Below, one piece after another: positions 23,063 to 35,239 of a DNA stretch of 64,000 nt (its first letter is position 1; each line of letters begins with the position of its first letter). The stretch is from Fennellomyces sp. T-0311. Its lineage: Eukaryota > Mucoromycota > Mucoromycetes > Mucorales > Lichtheimiaceae. The position numbers and the translations under genes were made by a program. The stretch spans positions 992,001 to 1,056,000 of the forward strand of contig JALLLT010000004.1 in NCBI GenBank assembly GCA_025266875.1, read 5' to 3'. The notes under the pieces were generated by a model, which saw only the letters and a list, made by a program, of their open reading frames with translations, ran no database searches and had not been told where the DNA came from.

Positions 23063-26000
23063 GGCGTATGTCCGTCAGTACTGACAAAAAAAGGAAAAAA
23101 AGAAGAAAAGAGGGACTTCGGAAGGGAAACGCGTAGTTTATATATAAATAAATGCATACACATCGACACTCCACTCCACACATCACGGAACAGGCGGCCG
23201 AACAACATGGGACCCCCAAGATGTGGCGAATAAATGACTCTGATTGGTTCTCAAGGAAAACCTGCATTCCGCGGCATGATATTATACCACAGTGCAATAG
23301 AAACATCACCCACAAAAAAACCATTGCTTTTTCCCCACAACACCAATAATACACATACACAATCCATTTTGTATGACACTGATCATCCCCCCACCCGTAA
23401 CTCCCTTTCCACCCCGGATCAAACCGATGCTACGGTCCCGGTTGCGCTTTCTATTTTTTATTTTTACAAGTTGCTTCCCGGATGATCAGGAGCCGACAGG
23501 CTATTAGGGAGCCGACCCCACACGCTACCCCCTCGCTCCCCCCGATGTGGGGGTTTTGTGTTGTTACTCGAAGTCAATACTCCCACTGCATTGGTTCGCC
23601 GTGATCAAATGACTATGAATGGCAACTAGCAAGACATTCTTCAATGCGTGGATTTTAATCGTATCTATATAGAATGCACATGATAGACAGCCATTATGAT
23701 CATGCATGAGAAAAGTTTACGAAGATCTTAAATGACCCAACAGAATTTTTTTATATCTTTCTTGTCCAACCCAACGGAAGAGCCATTGTTTCTTTTTTTT
23801 ATAATTAATATCCATGTAGGTCGTATTAAAAAAGAAGCGCTTTGAAATATCTGCCTAAAAAATGCCCCCAACTCCTTAAATGACGCAATAAACATTGTAT
23901 GATATATCGATTTCCTTGTCCTAGTAAACCAATCAGTACACTAATGCTTCACTATTAGAAAATAGAAAAAAGAATGCGGGGTACACACACAAGGTTGAAT
24001 GTACTACCTCCATAATCTCCGAGTCAACTTCTACGCTTCCCACCCCCATCTCCTCGCTATCCTCCTTAACTGCCTGTATGTTCAGGACTTGTCGGTAAGG
24101 GATGTTAGGGTCAAGTTATTGACGCACCAATCATAGCGTGCCCGCCATCGCGAGCGCTTGTCCCCCCCATCTCTTTTTTTTATATTTTCTCACGTGTAAT
24201 GGATGTATCTTTATCTTTTTTTAGGACAAATTTAGAAAGCGCGACCAATTCTCTCTTCTTTTTTGTGTACTGATGAATGCAAAACTGCCAAACTCTTTTT
24301 TTTGTCTGATCATCTTGCTTTTCTTTAAACATGTTATCTTGCAGAATAACGAAAAGAACTGCTTTGATTTTAAGAACAAAATAAACCTGTCTGCTGATAA
24401 GGATGCAGCTGTTGTTTATACAACTGAAATCCAATCTTGTATTACATATCTAGTTATGGCGCTAACAAGGATATGATACGTCAACACATGCTTATTTTTT
24501 GTATACTTTATTAAAAGTACCATCTTCTACTTTAAAAATCATTGACTAATCGTTTTGTTGTATAAGTATCATGTAAAAAAAAACGTGTAACCGGATATTC
24601 TAAAATTGCGCACGGACTACTTAGCGGCTGGGCCAGACTTGCGACTTTTATTCCCTGTGTCACGCGGTCCGCGGGACTAGATTCATTGTTTTTTTCTTTT
24701 ACAATTTGTAGAAACCAATTTGGCCAGCTTTTTTTTTTTCGTTGTTGGGGGCAGGGACTCGAATGTGTCGCCACTCTCCTAATAATCTGCTTCTCCCTGA
24801 ATTCCCTTATGACATACAGAATACCGCGGATGTAGATGGCTGTATTAGGATAAGGTTGCATAAAGAGAGAGTAGGATTTTTCCGTATAAGAAAAAGCACC
24901 CATGCTATTTCAAGATCACTGATAAGATCGACTGTTGAAGCTATTAATGTGAGTGGCGCGATAATAATACCAGCTGCATTATCATCTTGCTCTCGATGGA
25001 CTTTTGAGATGATCGGTTGATCGATGTTTGACGCAACAATCGTTACATCATCTCAATGATATCGTGCTTTTCCCCTCTCCTCTCATTAACTATTATAAGC
25101 TGTTCAGTATAAATTGAAGCCATATTAAGGTATCAGGGCAGAGAGCTTGGATCCTCGGTCCCTCCCGTGATGTGTGTCCCCTTTTGAGTCCCAAAAAGGC
25201 AATAGCGAATAGTGGACAAATGACAGTGGTTGTCTAGCTTGCATCATGTTGGTAACTTGCATTGAATATGATTATCTTCATATGCCAATTCAAAAATACC
25301 TCATGACCTTTAAACACGAAATATATTTCTTTCTTTTTAAAAGAAAATGAAGGTGTAACTTTGATCGATTCCCCGTGAATTCCCACCAAAAAGTAAAAAA
25401 AGAGAAGGGTCCCCGTTGTACGTACGTATACACATTTACAGACCCGATTCCATTTTTCCCCTTGAAATTCAATGTAAATGCAAGTAAAATGCACAGTATC
25501 ATTGCATGTTCTTTAGTGTAGGCTGTCACCAGTTAAAACTTGTAAAAAAAGAGAGAGAGGAAACTTGTTCATAAATGAATCGCTTGCAGTTTTCAAGGTC
25601 ACGCCCCGTCTCACAAGATATTTTTGACGCACATGGCACCGCAAACGTGCTCCGGAACGACATGCGTAGTTAGTTGCACAACGGCCATGGGTCCGAAAGC
25701 ACAAGCGACTATATCTCATGACATCTCAGGGCAATTGGATGTTTAGAGTATACCAATGATAATGGGTCGATGGTCCATTGCTTTTATCAAACACAGTAAA
25801 ACTATATTTTGATCAACGCTTGGCTTTTTCCATGATCACAGCAGGCTTCGTATAAATGATGTCATGCAGAAAACTGTATCGTTACGTTTATCTGTGGTCA
25901 TTGCCACGGTATCGATAGCGTAATTATTAGATAACACAGGTTGCCAAGAGGTACTTTTATAAGGAACTAAATTCATGTAGCCTGTGTGTGCACCTTTAAA

Positions 26001-26104
26001 ATCATCAACAAAATGCGCTTCCAACGACAATTAGCACGCAATGCAAAAAAGCTAAACTCCGCTTTTGAGACTCTTGTTAGAAAACGCTTTCATTTCAAAG
26101 GGAA
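23063..26104. other. Long intergenic region, no gene seen
   Basis: Three kilobases between divergently transcribed genes (transcription factor leftward, cystinosin rightward). It has C-rich and T-rich tracts (about 23380-23540 and 24170-24310) but no supported ORF, tRNA or repeat pair. It may serve as a promoter or unannotated transcript region. Confidence 0.45.
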
Positions 26105-27485
26105 ATGGCGCCAACCGTTTATAATCAAGATGTCACTGACGTGAGCTGGGCATGGCAACTAGTGTCAAGCTTTATAGGCTGGGTAATATTCATCACTACT
26201 TTAAGAGTAACTCAATTCTAATATTAATTGTGTGGTTTCAAGATCTACTTTTTAGCCTGGTCTGTCAGTTTCTATCCACAGGCTATACTAAACTGGCAAC
26301 GTAAAAGGTGCGATCCTATTCCGACTACTCTTTAAAACAAAGGACTAAACGATTTGAATTTAAGCGTGCAAGGCTTATCAATCGATTTTCTCTACTACAA
26401 CGTGTTGGGATTCGCGTGTTACTCGGTATGCAAGAACTAGCACCATCGGTACTTGATTACTTTGCCTAACCTGATGCATACAAGATCTTTAATCTTGCTT
26501 TTTTCGCAAGTGAAGAAATTCAAGAGGAGTGTGGGTTGCTCGATACAATAGCATCTGTGCCGGAATGCCTAACTTGGAAGATTATAGATAAGCGACGAAA
26601 CAACGGCAGCGAGAATCTTGTTCGCGTCAATGATGTCGTATTTGCTCTCCATGCATTCACTATTTCTTGTTTTACGTTATCTCAGACATTCTACTATAAG
26701 GCATTGTATACTGCTTGTGAAGGAAAAGGGGTATGCTGACAAATGGGCAACAGAGAAGTGAAGGACAGAAGGCATCATTACCTGCACGAGGTTTGATATG
26801 GTTAGCGATCCTTGGTGCATTTCTCAATATTTTGGCGGTCAAGTCTGGACACGCGCTTTGGATCGATTTGATGTACTATTTGAGCTATATCAAGCTTGGC
26901 ATTTCCATCATCAAATATTTGCCTCAGGTATATCATCGATCGAAAGGAGGAGGGGTGTGCCGTGATACAAAGTAACTGACTTTTTTTTTCGCAAAGGCCT
27001 GGATCAATTTCAAACGAAAATCGACTGTTGGATGGAGCATTCATAATATCTTATTGGTACGTTGCAACAATGGATGTATATGCTTTAATTGACTCGGTAA
27101 CATCATAGGATTTCACCGGTGGTGTCCTATCGGTGGCACAGCTCTTGCTGGACGCCTATTTGAGTGGTGATTGGAGTGGAGTCTCTGGGGCAAGTAACCC
27201 TGAAAGAGTTACGTGGTGACACCATGTGATCTAACCATTTCTGTATAACACATAAACAACAGGATCCTGTGAAATTGTAAGATATCAAAAGCCATACAGT
27301 GCTATTCTGTCTTTTTTAACCTTATTTACAGTGGTCTAGGCTTTGTTTCTATCATCTTTGATCTCCTGTTCATGATGCAACATTACATTTTATATCGCGA
27401 TCGGACCGATTACTTCCTCAGCACCGTGGATGAAGAGCGCAGAAGGTTAATAGCCGAAGGCAGAGTGCCGCGAGATGAAGATTGA
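26105..27485 (+). CDS. Cystinosin-family lysosomal/vacuolar transporter, 282 aa
   Basis: Seven-helix PQ-loop protein, expected to export cystine with protons from the vacuole or lysosome. Ten exons (26105-26182, 26243-26307, 26365-26425, 26485-26530, 26588-26705, 26756-26927, 26997-27056, 27109-27189, 27263-27276, 27332-27485) total 849 bases. First PQ loop: [18 protein letters not shown] with [18 protein letters not shown]. Second PQ loop: [20 protein letters not shown] with [18 protein letters not shown]. Then DWSGVSGDPVKFGLG, as in cystinosins. The eighth intron starts with GC (GGG|GCAAGT), and exon 9 is only 14 bases; both are required to keep the conserved VSG-DPVKF junction. The short cytosolic C-terminus lacks an obvious GYDQL signal. 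Confidence 0.92.
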
Positions 27486-27857
27486 CTGTAGTATTACCTG
27501 ATGTATAACTTTTTTATGTATAAAGTAGAACCAATTCTCGCTACGAACGTTTGCCACGTGATGATCTAGAGAACACCTAGTAATAGCAGATGGCCCACCC
27601 CGCGCCCCTTTATAATTACCCGTACTACATATGCACACATGCAGATAAAGTGCTACTGTGTGTAGAACAGGCTGAGCCATTCGACTGATTTAAAGTATCT
27701 ATGGCAACGTTTACATATATTGTTCCGGAACAATTGGTGAACGTCTTAAAGCTCACAATGGGATGAATGGTTTATGCGGTCTTAAGTACACAGCCAAACC
27801 AAAAATTTAATTTCTTACAAGGACCTGACTGGTTTTTGCATGCATCACAACTAGAAC
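27486..27857. other. Intergenic between cystinosin and the E2
   Basis: Short spacer serving as 3' flank and promoter for tandem plus-strand genes. Nothing distinct is seen. Confidence 0.5.
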
Positions 27858-28611
27858 ATGGTGAATTTTACAAGAATTCGACGAGACACCATTCAGTTGC
27901 TCGAGGATGGCTATTTTGAAGTTGCATTAACTAATGATCCTAGTAAGATTGACATTTGCTGCGGATAAAAGATTCATTTTATTCATTGCTTTGCAGTGGA
28001 ATGCTATGCACTTGTCAAAGGGCCCAGGGATACGCCTTATGAAGGTAAAAACAAACAAAAACCGTATTTTTTCAGGGTACTTAATTTGCTGCCAAGGGGG
28101 CGAGTTTTTGATCCGCTTGGAATATCCCGTGAGTTTTACAATGGCAGAAGAAAACGCCCAGCTTATGCTTAGTACAGGAAGATTACCCTTTTGAACCAAT
28201 CAAAGCAAAATTCATATCCAAGGTTTATCACCCCAATATAAGTTCTCAGACGGTATGCTTCTTTTTCAGTCGTCCATTCTCTTGGATACTCACGCTGACT
28301 GTAACAAGGGCGCTATTTGTCTTGATGTTTTGGCTAAAGAATGGTCGCCCGCAATGACGCCACGGTTAGTATTGCATTCACTAGAAACAATGCTGGATAC
28401 ACCGGTACCCGATGATCCAATGGTAAGAAGTGTGCTGCTCGAAAGAAGTTCAATTATTAATTCTGTTCAGGATGCTGTGGTTGCACGGTTATGCCTGGAT
28501 AACCCGGAGGCATTCATTGCAAAGGCACGCGACTGGACGAGACGTTATGGAAAGGGACATGAACAGATTGGCGGTTATAAAATGACAGAGGCTTGGATAG
28601 GTTTAGACTGA
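27858..28611 (+). CDS. Ubiquitin-conjugating enzyme E2, 164 aa
   Basis: Accepts ubiquitin from E1 as a thioester and passes it to substrates with an E3. Six exons (27858-27942, 27997-28044, 28097-28128, 28178-28252, 28309-28422, 28471-28611) give 164 residues, a plain UBC fold without a UBA tail. Visible landmarks are KGPRDTPYEGGEF, the PFEP loop, the YHPN motif (His73-Asn75) and the catalytic cysteine Cys84 in GAICLDVLAKEWSPAMT, eleven residues after the His as expected. The nearest class looks like UBE2K/Ubc1-type E2s (LDTPVPDDPMDAVVARL), but the C-terminal UBA domain of that class is missing and replaced by about 35 residues ending MTEAWIGLD. Subclass assignment is tentative. Confidence 0.88.
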
Positions 28612-28878
28612 TGGCTCATCCAAAAGGGCATTGGGTCTATATATCTTATGGAGCCGAACTATTACAATATATTAATGATTCAACAATTCCACACTATAAA
28701 TAAGTATGCATACTACCCGAGCAGGACATTACCTGTCAAAAAGCTGTATCTTGACAACCGCAAATGATGTCGACTGACAACAAAACGTTTCCAGAAAAGG
28801 TAATGAACAAGGTCCACCAAATAATTTTGACAGTCCCGGTCAAAGCAAAAGAAACTTGTCTTTTCCAAAAAAAACATA

Positions 28879-29606
28879 ATGAGAAAGCCGATTTACTCGT
28901 TAACGCGCAAACTTGCGCGCATGTCATGGAACAAATACAACCTGTACAACATTGCCAGCAAGCGATTGCCCGATACAACAAAATTGACGCTTTTCCAGCA
29001 AAAGTGGATTGGCAAGCGCGAAACACGTGCGTACCATGGTGACGAAATGACTGAACGTCAATTCAAAGCAAAGTTCTTCAATCCCAAACTGCCTACAATT
29101 AACGCCGGTTCGACTCAACAACCTCATCCTCCTGTCTCTGTGCTCACCTATGCTGAATTGGAGCGACGTCTCGATTTTATTGTTTTCCGCTCCAACTTTT
29201 GCTCGTCCATTTACGCCGCACGACAATTGTGTGTCCATGGCAAGGTCAAGGTCAACGGCAAGAAGGTTTGTTAGCAATACGTGAGAGAGAAAGAGAACTT
29301 TATATACTGATATGTGTAAAGTTGGCATTCCCGTCGCACAAGGTCAAGGATGGCGATGTTATAACGGTGGATCCACATGCTATCCAGCAACTCAAGGGCG
29401 AAAAAGGTACCGAATTAGACTTTGAGGTCAAACCATTCTCGCAGCCTTTCCTGTTCGTGCCGGAATATCTCGAAGTCAACTACAATACGTGCCAGACCGT
29501 CTTTTTGCGATCGCCTATCTCCAGACCAGGTCGTTCCGAAATCCCATCCCCATTCCCTCCAGATTTCCATTCGCTTGCCTATGAGTACTATGCTCGTAGC
29601 AAGTAA
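28879..29606 (+). CDS. NAM9: Mitochondrial small-subunit ribosomal protein uS4m (Nam9)
   Basis: Mitoribosomal 37S protein binding 5'-domain small-subunit rRNA. Two exons (28879-29265, 29322-29606) give 223 residues. It opens with the fungal uS4m-like start MRKPIYSLTRKLARMSWNKY. The S4 RNA-binding fold follows: YAELERRLDFIVFRSNFCSS, YAARQLCVHGKVKVNGKK and, across the intron, LAFPSHKVKDGDVITVDP. The C-terminus has FLFVPEYLEVNYNTCQTVFL, typical of fungal Nam9. It starts 267 bases after the E2 stop and ends 42 bases from the convergent Efg1 stop. Confidence 0.92.
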
Positions 29607-29648
29607 AGCAAAAAGTATATAGAATAAATTGGTTTTTGTTGTATGTTT

Positions 29649-30465
29649 TTATTCGAAAAAGTCATCCGTGCTCGCCGTGCTCTTTTCTACTGGCGTCTCC
29701 TGCTGTTCATCCGTCACAGGTCGCACTGCAGGTATCCGCTTCAGTCTGACCAGCTTCTCGCGATGTGCCTGTCGGTATTCCTTCGATAGATCGGCCATGT
29801 CTCCGTTGTTATCCAAAAGATCCTTGATCTTTTGACGCAATTCCTGTCTCCGTTCCTCGTTCTTGGTGGTGTCCGACTTGTCCTTTTCATATAACGAGAT
29901 GTAAGGGAGTACTTTGGGATAATGCTATAGGTCACATAAGTATCCAGGCAATATTGATGTGAAGGCGCATGTACCATGATATACATTTCGTCGATTCTGC
30001 GTTCCTCCAGTGCCTTTTGTCGTTCCTTCCGCTCTTCTTCATTCGTTGCGTTCTCTAAGGCCTTCGTCGCTTGCTTGATTTTGCGCTGAGCTTTTTTGAG
30101 CTCTTTTTTTTCCGAGAATTGTTAGAGTGTCTCTTAGGTTACTGTGTCAAACAACAGCGTACCAATAAACTTGATTGTACGATATTTCTGATAGAGCGCC
30201 TCCTCGTCGTTGCTGATATGCCTCTCGCCTAATTCATATTCGAGCGCACGAAGGCGTCGTTCCGTTTCGACTTTTATTTGTGCTGTTTTGGCGCCCTAGA
30301 TCTAAGCGATCAGCGATCGCGCCATTGTGCTTGAACTTTTGGCGTTACCTTTTGCAATGTACGCTTCATATCGCGAATGCGTTTGTTGATTCTGCCAATG
30401 CTCTCTTCCTTTCCATGAGACTTTTTCCCTTTGTTGGTTTGCGCTTCCTTCTTCGTGTCCTTCAT
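29649..30465 (-). CDS. EFG1: rRNA-processing protein Efg1, 217 aa
   Basis: Nucleolar factor for early 40S assembly (18S rRNA maturation). Four exons (30349-30465, 30163-30295, 29975-30102, 29649-29924) total 654 bases. The protein is highly charged and mostly coiled coil: NKRIRDMKRTLQK, VETERRLRALEYEL, ELKKAQRKIKQATKALEN, then HYPKVLPYISLY, the block that best marks the Efg1 family, and a C-terminal acidic tail ending DDFFE. The ATG at 30463-30465 is the first in frame. The short 42-base gap to the uS4m stop means the two 3' ends probably overlap as transcripts. Confidence 0.87.
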
Positions 30466-31419
30466 GATCGGGTTTCAGAAAAGAAAAAAAGACAAATTTT
30501 TGTCGCGGTGAAGCCTGTTTATGCTCCAATCAGAAGCTTTAACCGAAGGGCAGCTGGGGGATACATTACTCTGGCCTTAATCTTCAGGAAAGTCTGACTC
30601 ACATAGCCATACTCTGCTCTGCTGATATGCCACGGTATCGTAGCTCGGCCTATCTTTTTTTTTTGTATGCAAAGTCAAATGTCTGTATCTCGAGAAAATT
30701 GACCGGATACTTATTTAAAGAGGATCACTCAGTTTGCGCCAGATTTTACATACGTTAAGATGTAAATCAAGAAAGGTTATCTAGAGGAAACCCGTTTTAT
30801 CCTGGAACTCATTGCGCACCAACACCCACAGCTGAACAGTTTCTTATTCTCTAGTAGCTTAGCTACAGATATGCCTGGAAAAGAGCCGTACCGAGAGTAT
30901 CTTTTGTATAAAATACAAACCAACATGGGAACATTGTCAAGTTTCAATACCGCAACCATAATTATACACCTTGGTTTAACTTCCACACTCGCCGTCATTA
31001 GCAACTACATGCAGTCTACGCAGCTTATCTAACTTTCTATGCCATAAGGCTACGAGCATGATACGGTTGTCTTTCTCGGATACGATCACGGAATTCGTTG
31101 TACTACATGCATAGCGCACTGATACAGTGAAATTGCTTGCGAAGGTCAGTGGTGGATAATTTGATTGAATGTGATCCCCTCCTCTTTCAAAAGGACTGCG
31201 TCGCTGTTGTCACCACATTAGTTATGCAGTCCATGTCACTTAGATTACTGCAAGCACACATGAGCCGCAACGTATGATTCTTATACTGTTAAACGGCACC
31301 TGACTTGCACACACACACACACATGCGCATCAGCGTATGGACATGAGATGATTTATTACTTGACCAACATAAACTGTTATACTTATCAAAGTAATCCGAA
31401 AAGGTAACACAGAAAAGGG
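30466..31419. other. Divergent promoter region, EFG1 and ATG15
   Basis: About 950 bases between divergent genes. It contains a (CA)8-like microsatellite near 31306-31323. No gene is seen. Confidence 0.5.
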
Positions 31420-33105
31420 ATGAGGCGGACGGGGATCAGAATTCATATAGTACGCATGACGAGTACGGGCCGGTTTCTTTTTCCTTCTTCCCCAACTGTT
31501 TTAACAATGAAAAAGTTAATAATCTCATTCCAGTTCATACTCTTTGCTTTACAATGTCAAGGATTGGCATGGCAACAGCAGCAAGCATTTGCAGCATTTC
31601 ACAGTCGTCCCATACGACCTCAAGTTGTCGTCCGGAATCGACCTGAACAAGTCGTCATGACGTCTACTCCGGAAACTCATGCGTTCACACTGAAAAGTAT
31701 ATACCATCGTGCATCACCTTACGGACCTATTCCTGGCCTCTTTCGTGCACTAGACGTACCGGAGATAAGTGCCAACAGTCTTCCTCCACTCGAAGTACGG
31801 ACCAAACCTGGCGAAACGTTTCGGCCGTTTTCGTCCGAATCGATCTATGATTTATACAAGTACGATCCAATTTATGGACGCAACCAGTTTCATACCATGG
31901 AACAAGTGAATATTGATTTCGAATGGAAAGAAGGAGCGTTGCCTGATATAGCACACCGACCAACGGTTACCGCACTAGCTATGATGACAAATAATGCGTA
32001 CAGCGCTACAGATAACGATACGGATTGGTACGATTTGGGTGCACCTTGGAATCTGGTAAGAACTTTTATCCCTTTATTCTCGCAAAGAGAAATTGATACT
32101 AAAGGGGATAGAATTCGTCATTTGGATGGGAATCCGATGGAATGCGAGGACACGTATTTGGTAACCATGATGGATCGATTCTTATTATCAGTATCAAAGG
32201 AACCAGTGCTGGATTATGGGGCGGTGGCCAAACGGGTGAAAAGGACAAGATGAATGACAATACCTTGTTTTCATGTTGCTGTGCCTACGTCAGTCGTGCC
32301 TGGACTCCTGTTTGCGACTGTTTCCAAGGCAATAATTACATCTGCGAGACTTCTTGTTTGCAAAGGAGCATTGGTGACAACGCTCTTTATTACGACCAAG
32401 TCATGGTAAAATATCGATAGTAATGTTTTTGTTTTGTTTTAAAGCAAACGACATTTATAGAAAGGACCTCCCTAGGAAATCTACAAACATGTAGCAGACA
32501 AGTACAATTCCTCCCAGATTTGGCTTACCGGTCATTCGCTCGGAGGTGCGCTTGCAAGTTTGGTTGGCCAGACGTTTTTGGTGCCTACCGTGACATTTGA
32601 AATACCCGGCGAACTATTGGCGGCTCAGCGATTACATTTACCTCACGGTATCGAGATGCCTCTTTGGCATTTCGGACATACGGCCGACCCCATTTTTGTT
32701 GGCGTGTGCACAGTACGTTTGTTGTCAGGAGACAACTTTAAGATTTGGTTTGTATAACAGTTTGACTTTATTTAGGGACCATCAAGCAGCTGTTGGTATG
32801 GTGGTTTTGCCATGGAAACTCGTTGTCATACGGGCAAAGTGTGTGTCTGGGATACGGTCAATGAACACAAGTGGAGAGTAGATATCCGATCCCATCGAGT
32901 TCAGGACGTGATTGAGAACATTCTGAAACAAGAGGAAACGTTTCCGCTACCAGAATGTGTGCCTGAAGATGCCAGTTGCAACGACTGTGGACTATGGGAA
33001 TTTGTGGATGAACGCGATTCTCCCAAGTCGTCGTCAAGCTCACCCACAACATCATCAAAGACTGTCATACCCGAACCACCTACAGATCCATGGGGATTTG
33101 TTTAG
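31420..33105 (+). CDS. ATG15: Autophagy lipase Atg15, 498 aa
   Basis: Vacuolar phospholipase that breaks down autophagic-body and multivesicular-body membranes. Four exons (31420-32055, 32112-32405, 32476-32712, 32776-33105). Two ATGs are possible: 31420 (498 aa) or 31507, which places the signal-anchor helix KKLIISFQFILFALQ at the very N-terminus. That is the usual Atg15 topology, so the shorter form is quite possible. The lipase nucleophile elbow is TGHSLGG (Ser331 in the long form), with SFGWESDGMRGHVFG and IKGTSAGLWGGG upstream and PLWHFGHTADPIFVGVCTG, ETRCHTGKVCVWDTV downstream, all family hallmarks. The Ser/Thr/Pro-rich tail is normal for fungal Atg15. Confidence 0.95.
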
Positions 33106-33237
33106 AAGGCTTGTTTCATTTTGCTTTATCTAGCAAAGTCCATTCTGAAGTTTTAGAACATATAAATTGTCATGATATAAGCACATATGTTTGCTGTGGT
33201 TACAGATTGTGGATTGAGTCCGACTGCCATTGGACAC

Positions 33238-33323
33238 AAAACGCGTGGTTAATCTCGGCTGCGCTGTCACAGCCATTGAAAATGATACGCGAACGCGAAT
33301 TCGCGTATTTTTTTTTCGCGCCC
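33238..33323 (+). promoter_or_regulatory. Cell-cycle-type promoter sites before PRI2
   Basis: Just upstream of the PRI2 ATG lie an ACGCGT hexamer (33241-33246, the MluI cell-cycle box sequence), an inverted repeat TACGCGAA/TTCGCGTA (33286-33293 and 33300-33307) and a T-run followed by CGCGCC (33308-33322), which matches the E2F core TTTCGCGC. DNA replication genes in fungi are commonly driven by MBF or E2F-type factors through such sites. The sequence is direct observation; the regulatory role is inference. Confidence 0.6.
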
Positions 33324-33329
33324 TTCGGC

Positions 33330-35239
33330 ATGCTTAAACAGAGATCATCAAAAACAAATCGATTTGTGGCGAATCGACGTCAACACATTCAAGTCGAAGG
33401 CTCAAGCCATGCTCTCCTTGAACAATACCCCACGCGAGTGAACTTTTACAGCAAACCGCCACTTCACGAATTATCCATTGAAGAATTTGAAACGTTTGCC
33501 CTCGATCGTCTTCAAGGTACGGTTATCTTCCTTGCATCCATGGTTTTATCTAATACTTTTTTAGTATTGAAAACATTGGAAACTGCGGCATTACGAAACA
33601 AGAACGGTCCTGACTACAAACGGCAAATTGAGGCTGCCTTGGAAAAGCACCTGCCACTCAAATCCAACAATTCACGCTCATCGAATCTTTACGGCGAACG
33701 ACGGAAAGATCACATTAGTCATTATGTCTTGCGACTTGCTTACTGTCGAAGGTAAAAGTCTGTCTTTTTTCGCCAGAGGTTTGTTACTAAAGTTTCAACG
33801 AAGTGAGGATCTGCGATCGTGGTTTTTACGGCAAGAATGCGCGTTATTTAAGTATGGTGTCGCTGGTGAACGGCAAGAATTAGTATGCTAACGAATCCTG
33901 TCCAGGTATCGATTCGAGCAACAGTCGATAGAGGAAAAGAAGCAATTCGTAGCAGGACTTAACTTGAGCTGGTCTATTGTAAGTTGGACTGCCCGGTGGA
34001 GACTGGCCTTGGATGCTCATGGTATCGGATAGGTTGAGCAAAGCGAAAAGGAACAATTGATGGAAAAGCTGGCAGCTTGTGTTTCCTGGAAGGTCAAAAG
34101 TGGGCAAATGGCTCGCGAACACGTCATGAATGAGACATATTTCAAGGTAAATCATTACTGCAGCGATGACGGTAGCGCAAGGAGAAGCTAACCGAACCGT
34201 CTACAAAGGTCAATTTCGAAAAAGTGCCTGACCTGATATCCCGACGGAATGTCTATGTTGCACAAGGAAAAGCGTATGTTCCCATGTCAGCGCAGGTCAG
34301 CATTGTCATGGATGAATTCAAGGCAAGACTGTCGGCAGCGCTTGAGGTAGACGATAATATTTATCAGGATAGAAACGAGAGTAACTCACTGTACCACTCT
34401 ACAGGCAACGTATAAAGCAATACCACGAATGGAAGAAGATGAGCGCCTCAAGCCAATATTATTGAACGTTGAAAAGCAGTATATTGGCAAGGATTATGGT
34501 TCAGCAGTGACTGGTGATGGTGATATTCGCGCTAGTGATGTGGATGCGGTAAGCTGCTCTTTCATCACTCCCAATATCTCGATTACTCATCGCTTGTTAT
34601 TAGCTGGTCCGCCAACATGCACCGTTATGTATGAGCCACCTGCATAGCTCTCTTCGCGCGGATCGACATTTGAAACATGGTGGACGTATGCAATACGGTC
34701 TTTTCCTCAAGGCAATTGGATTATCAGTAGAGGAAGCACTTGTGTTTTGGCGCACGAGCTTTTCAAATATAACGGATGACAAGTTCCAAAAGGAGTACGC
34801 GTACAATATCCGTCACAACTACGGTTTGGAAGGTGGCCGTATCAACTATAAACCATACAAGTAAGTTGTGGCCGTATATTTTATGAAATGCGGAAGCTGA
34901 TGCATTCATTCTTTCAGCTGCATGAAAATTATCACGGGCAATCCACCATCCTCTGGAGACCATCACGGTTGTCCATTTAGACACTTTTCTCATCACAACT
35001 TGGAGACTAAGCTGCATGCCGACCGGATTGGTCAAGCTCATGTAACTGAAATCATGGACCTTGTCAAGGACCGTCATTATCAAATCGCATGCACACGCCA
35101 CTATGAGTTGACTCATCCTCAGAAAGGAGACATCAAGATTGATACCATTGAACACCCTAACCAATACTATGAAATGAGCAAAAAGCTTGTAAACGAGTCG
35201 GCTGCTGCTGAAGGAGACGCGATGGAAGTCGATCGATGA
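33330..35239 (+). CDS. PRI2: DNA primase large subunit Pri2, 489 aa
   Basis: Iron-sulfur subunit of the primase-polymerase alpha complex, which starts RNA primers for replication. Nine exons (33330-33516, 33565-33751, 33804-33851, 33906-33978, 34033-34146, 34209-34346, 34405-34548, 34604-34860, 34918-35239) total 1470 bases. The four cluster cysteines are Cys306 (HAPLCMSHL), Cys384 (NCMKIITG), Cys401 (HHGCPFRHF) and Cys441 (YQIACTRHYEL). Their spacing of 78, 17 and 40 residues matches the known large-subunit pattern. The N-terminal helical domain includes YPTRVNFYSKPP, SHYVLRLAYCRSEDLRSWF and FKYRFEQQS. The ATG at 33330 is 8 bases after the promoter elements described separately. Confidence 0.95.

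Noticed and set aside
22914..23360. A 148-codon minus-strand frame over the transcription factor start
   Set aside because: It is a shifted frame of the zinc-cluster exon plus its leader. The real frame has the perfect six-cysteine pattern.
24740..24790. A stretch with GGGACTCGAATGTG, considered as a tRNA T-arm
   Set aside because: No acceptor stem, D-arm or anticodon arm can be folded around it on either strand.
25180..25200. CCTTTTGAGTCCCAAAAAGG, considered as a terminator hairpin
   Set aside because: It is an isolated short palindrome in a eukaryotic intergenic region with no gene end nearby.
31306..31323. CA-repeat considered as a regulatory or CRISPR-like repeat
   Set aside because: It is a simple dinucleotide microsatellite without spacers.
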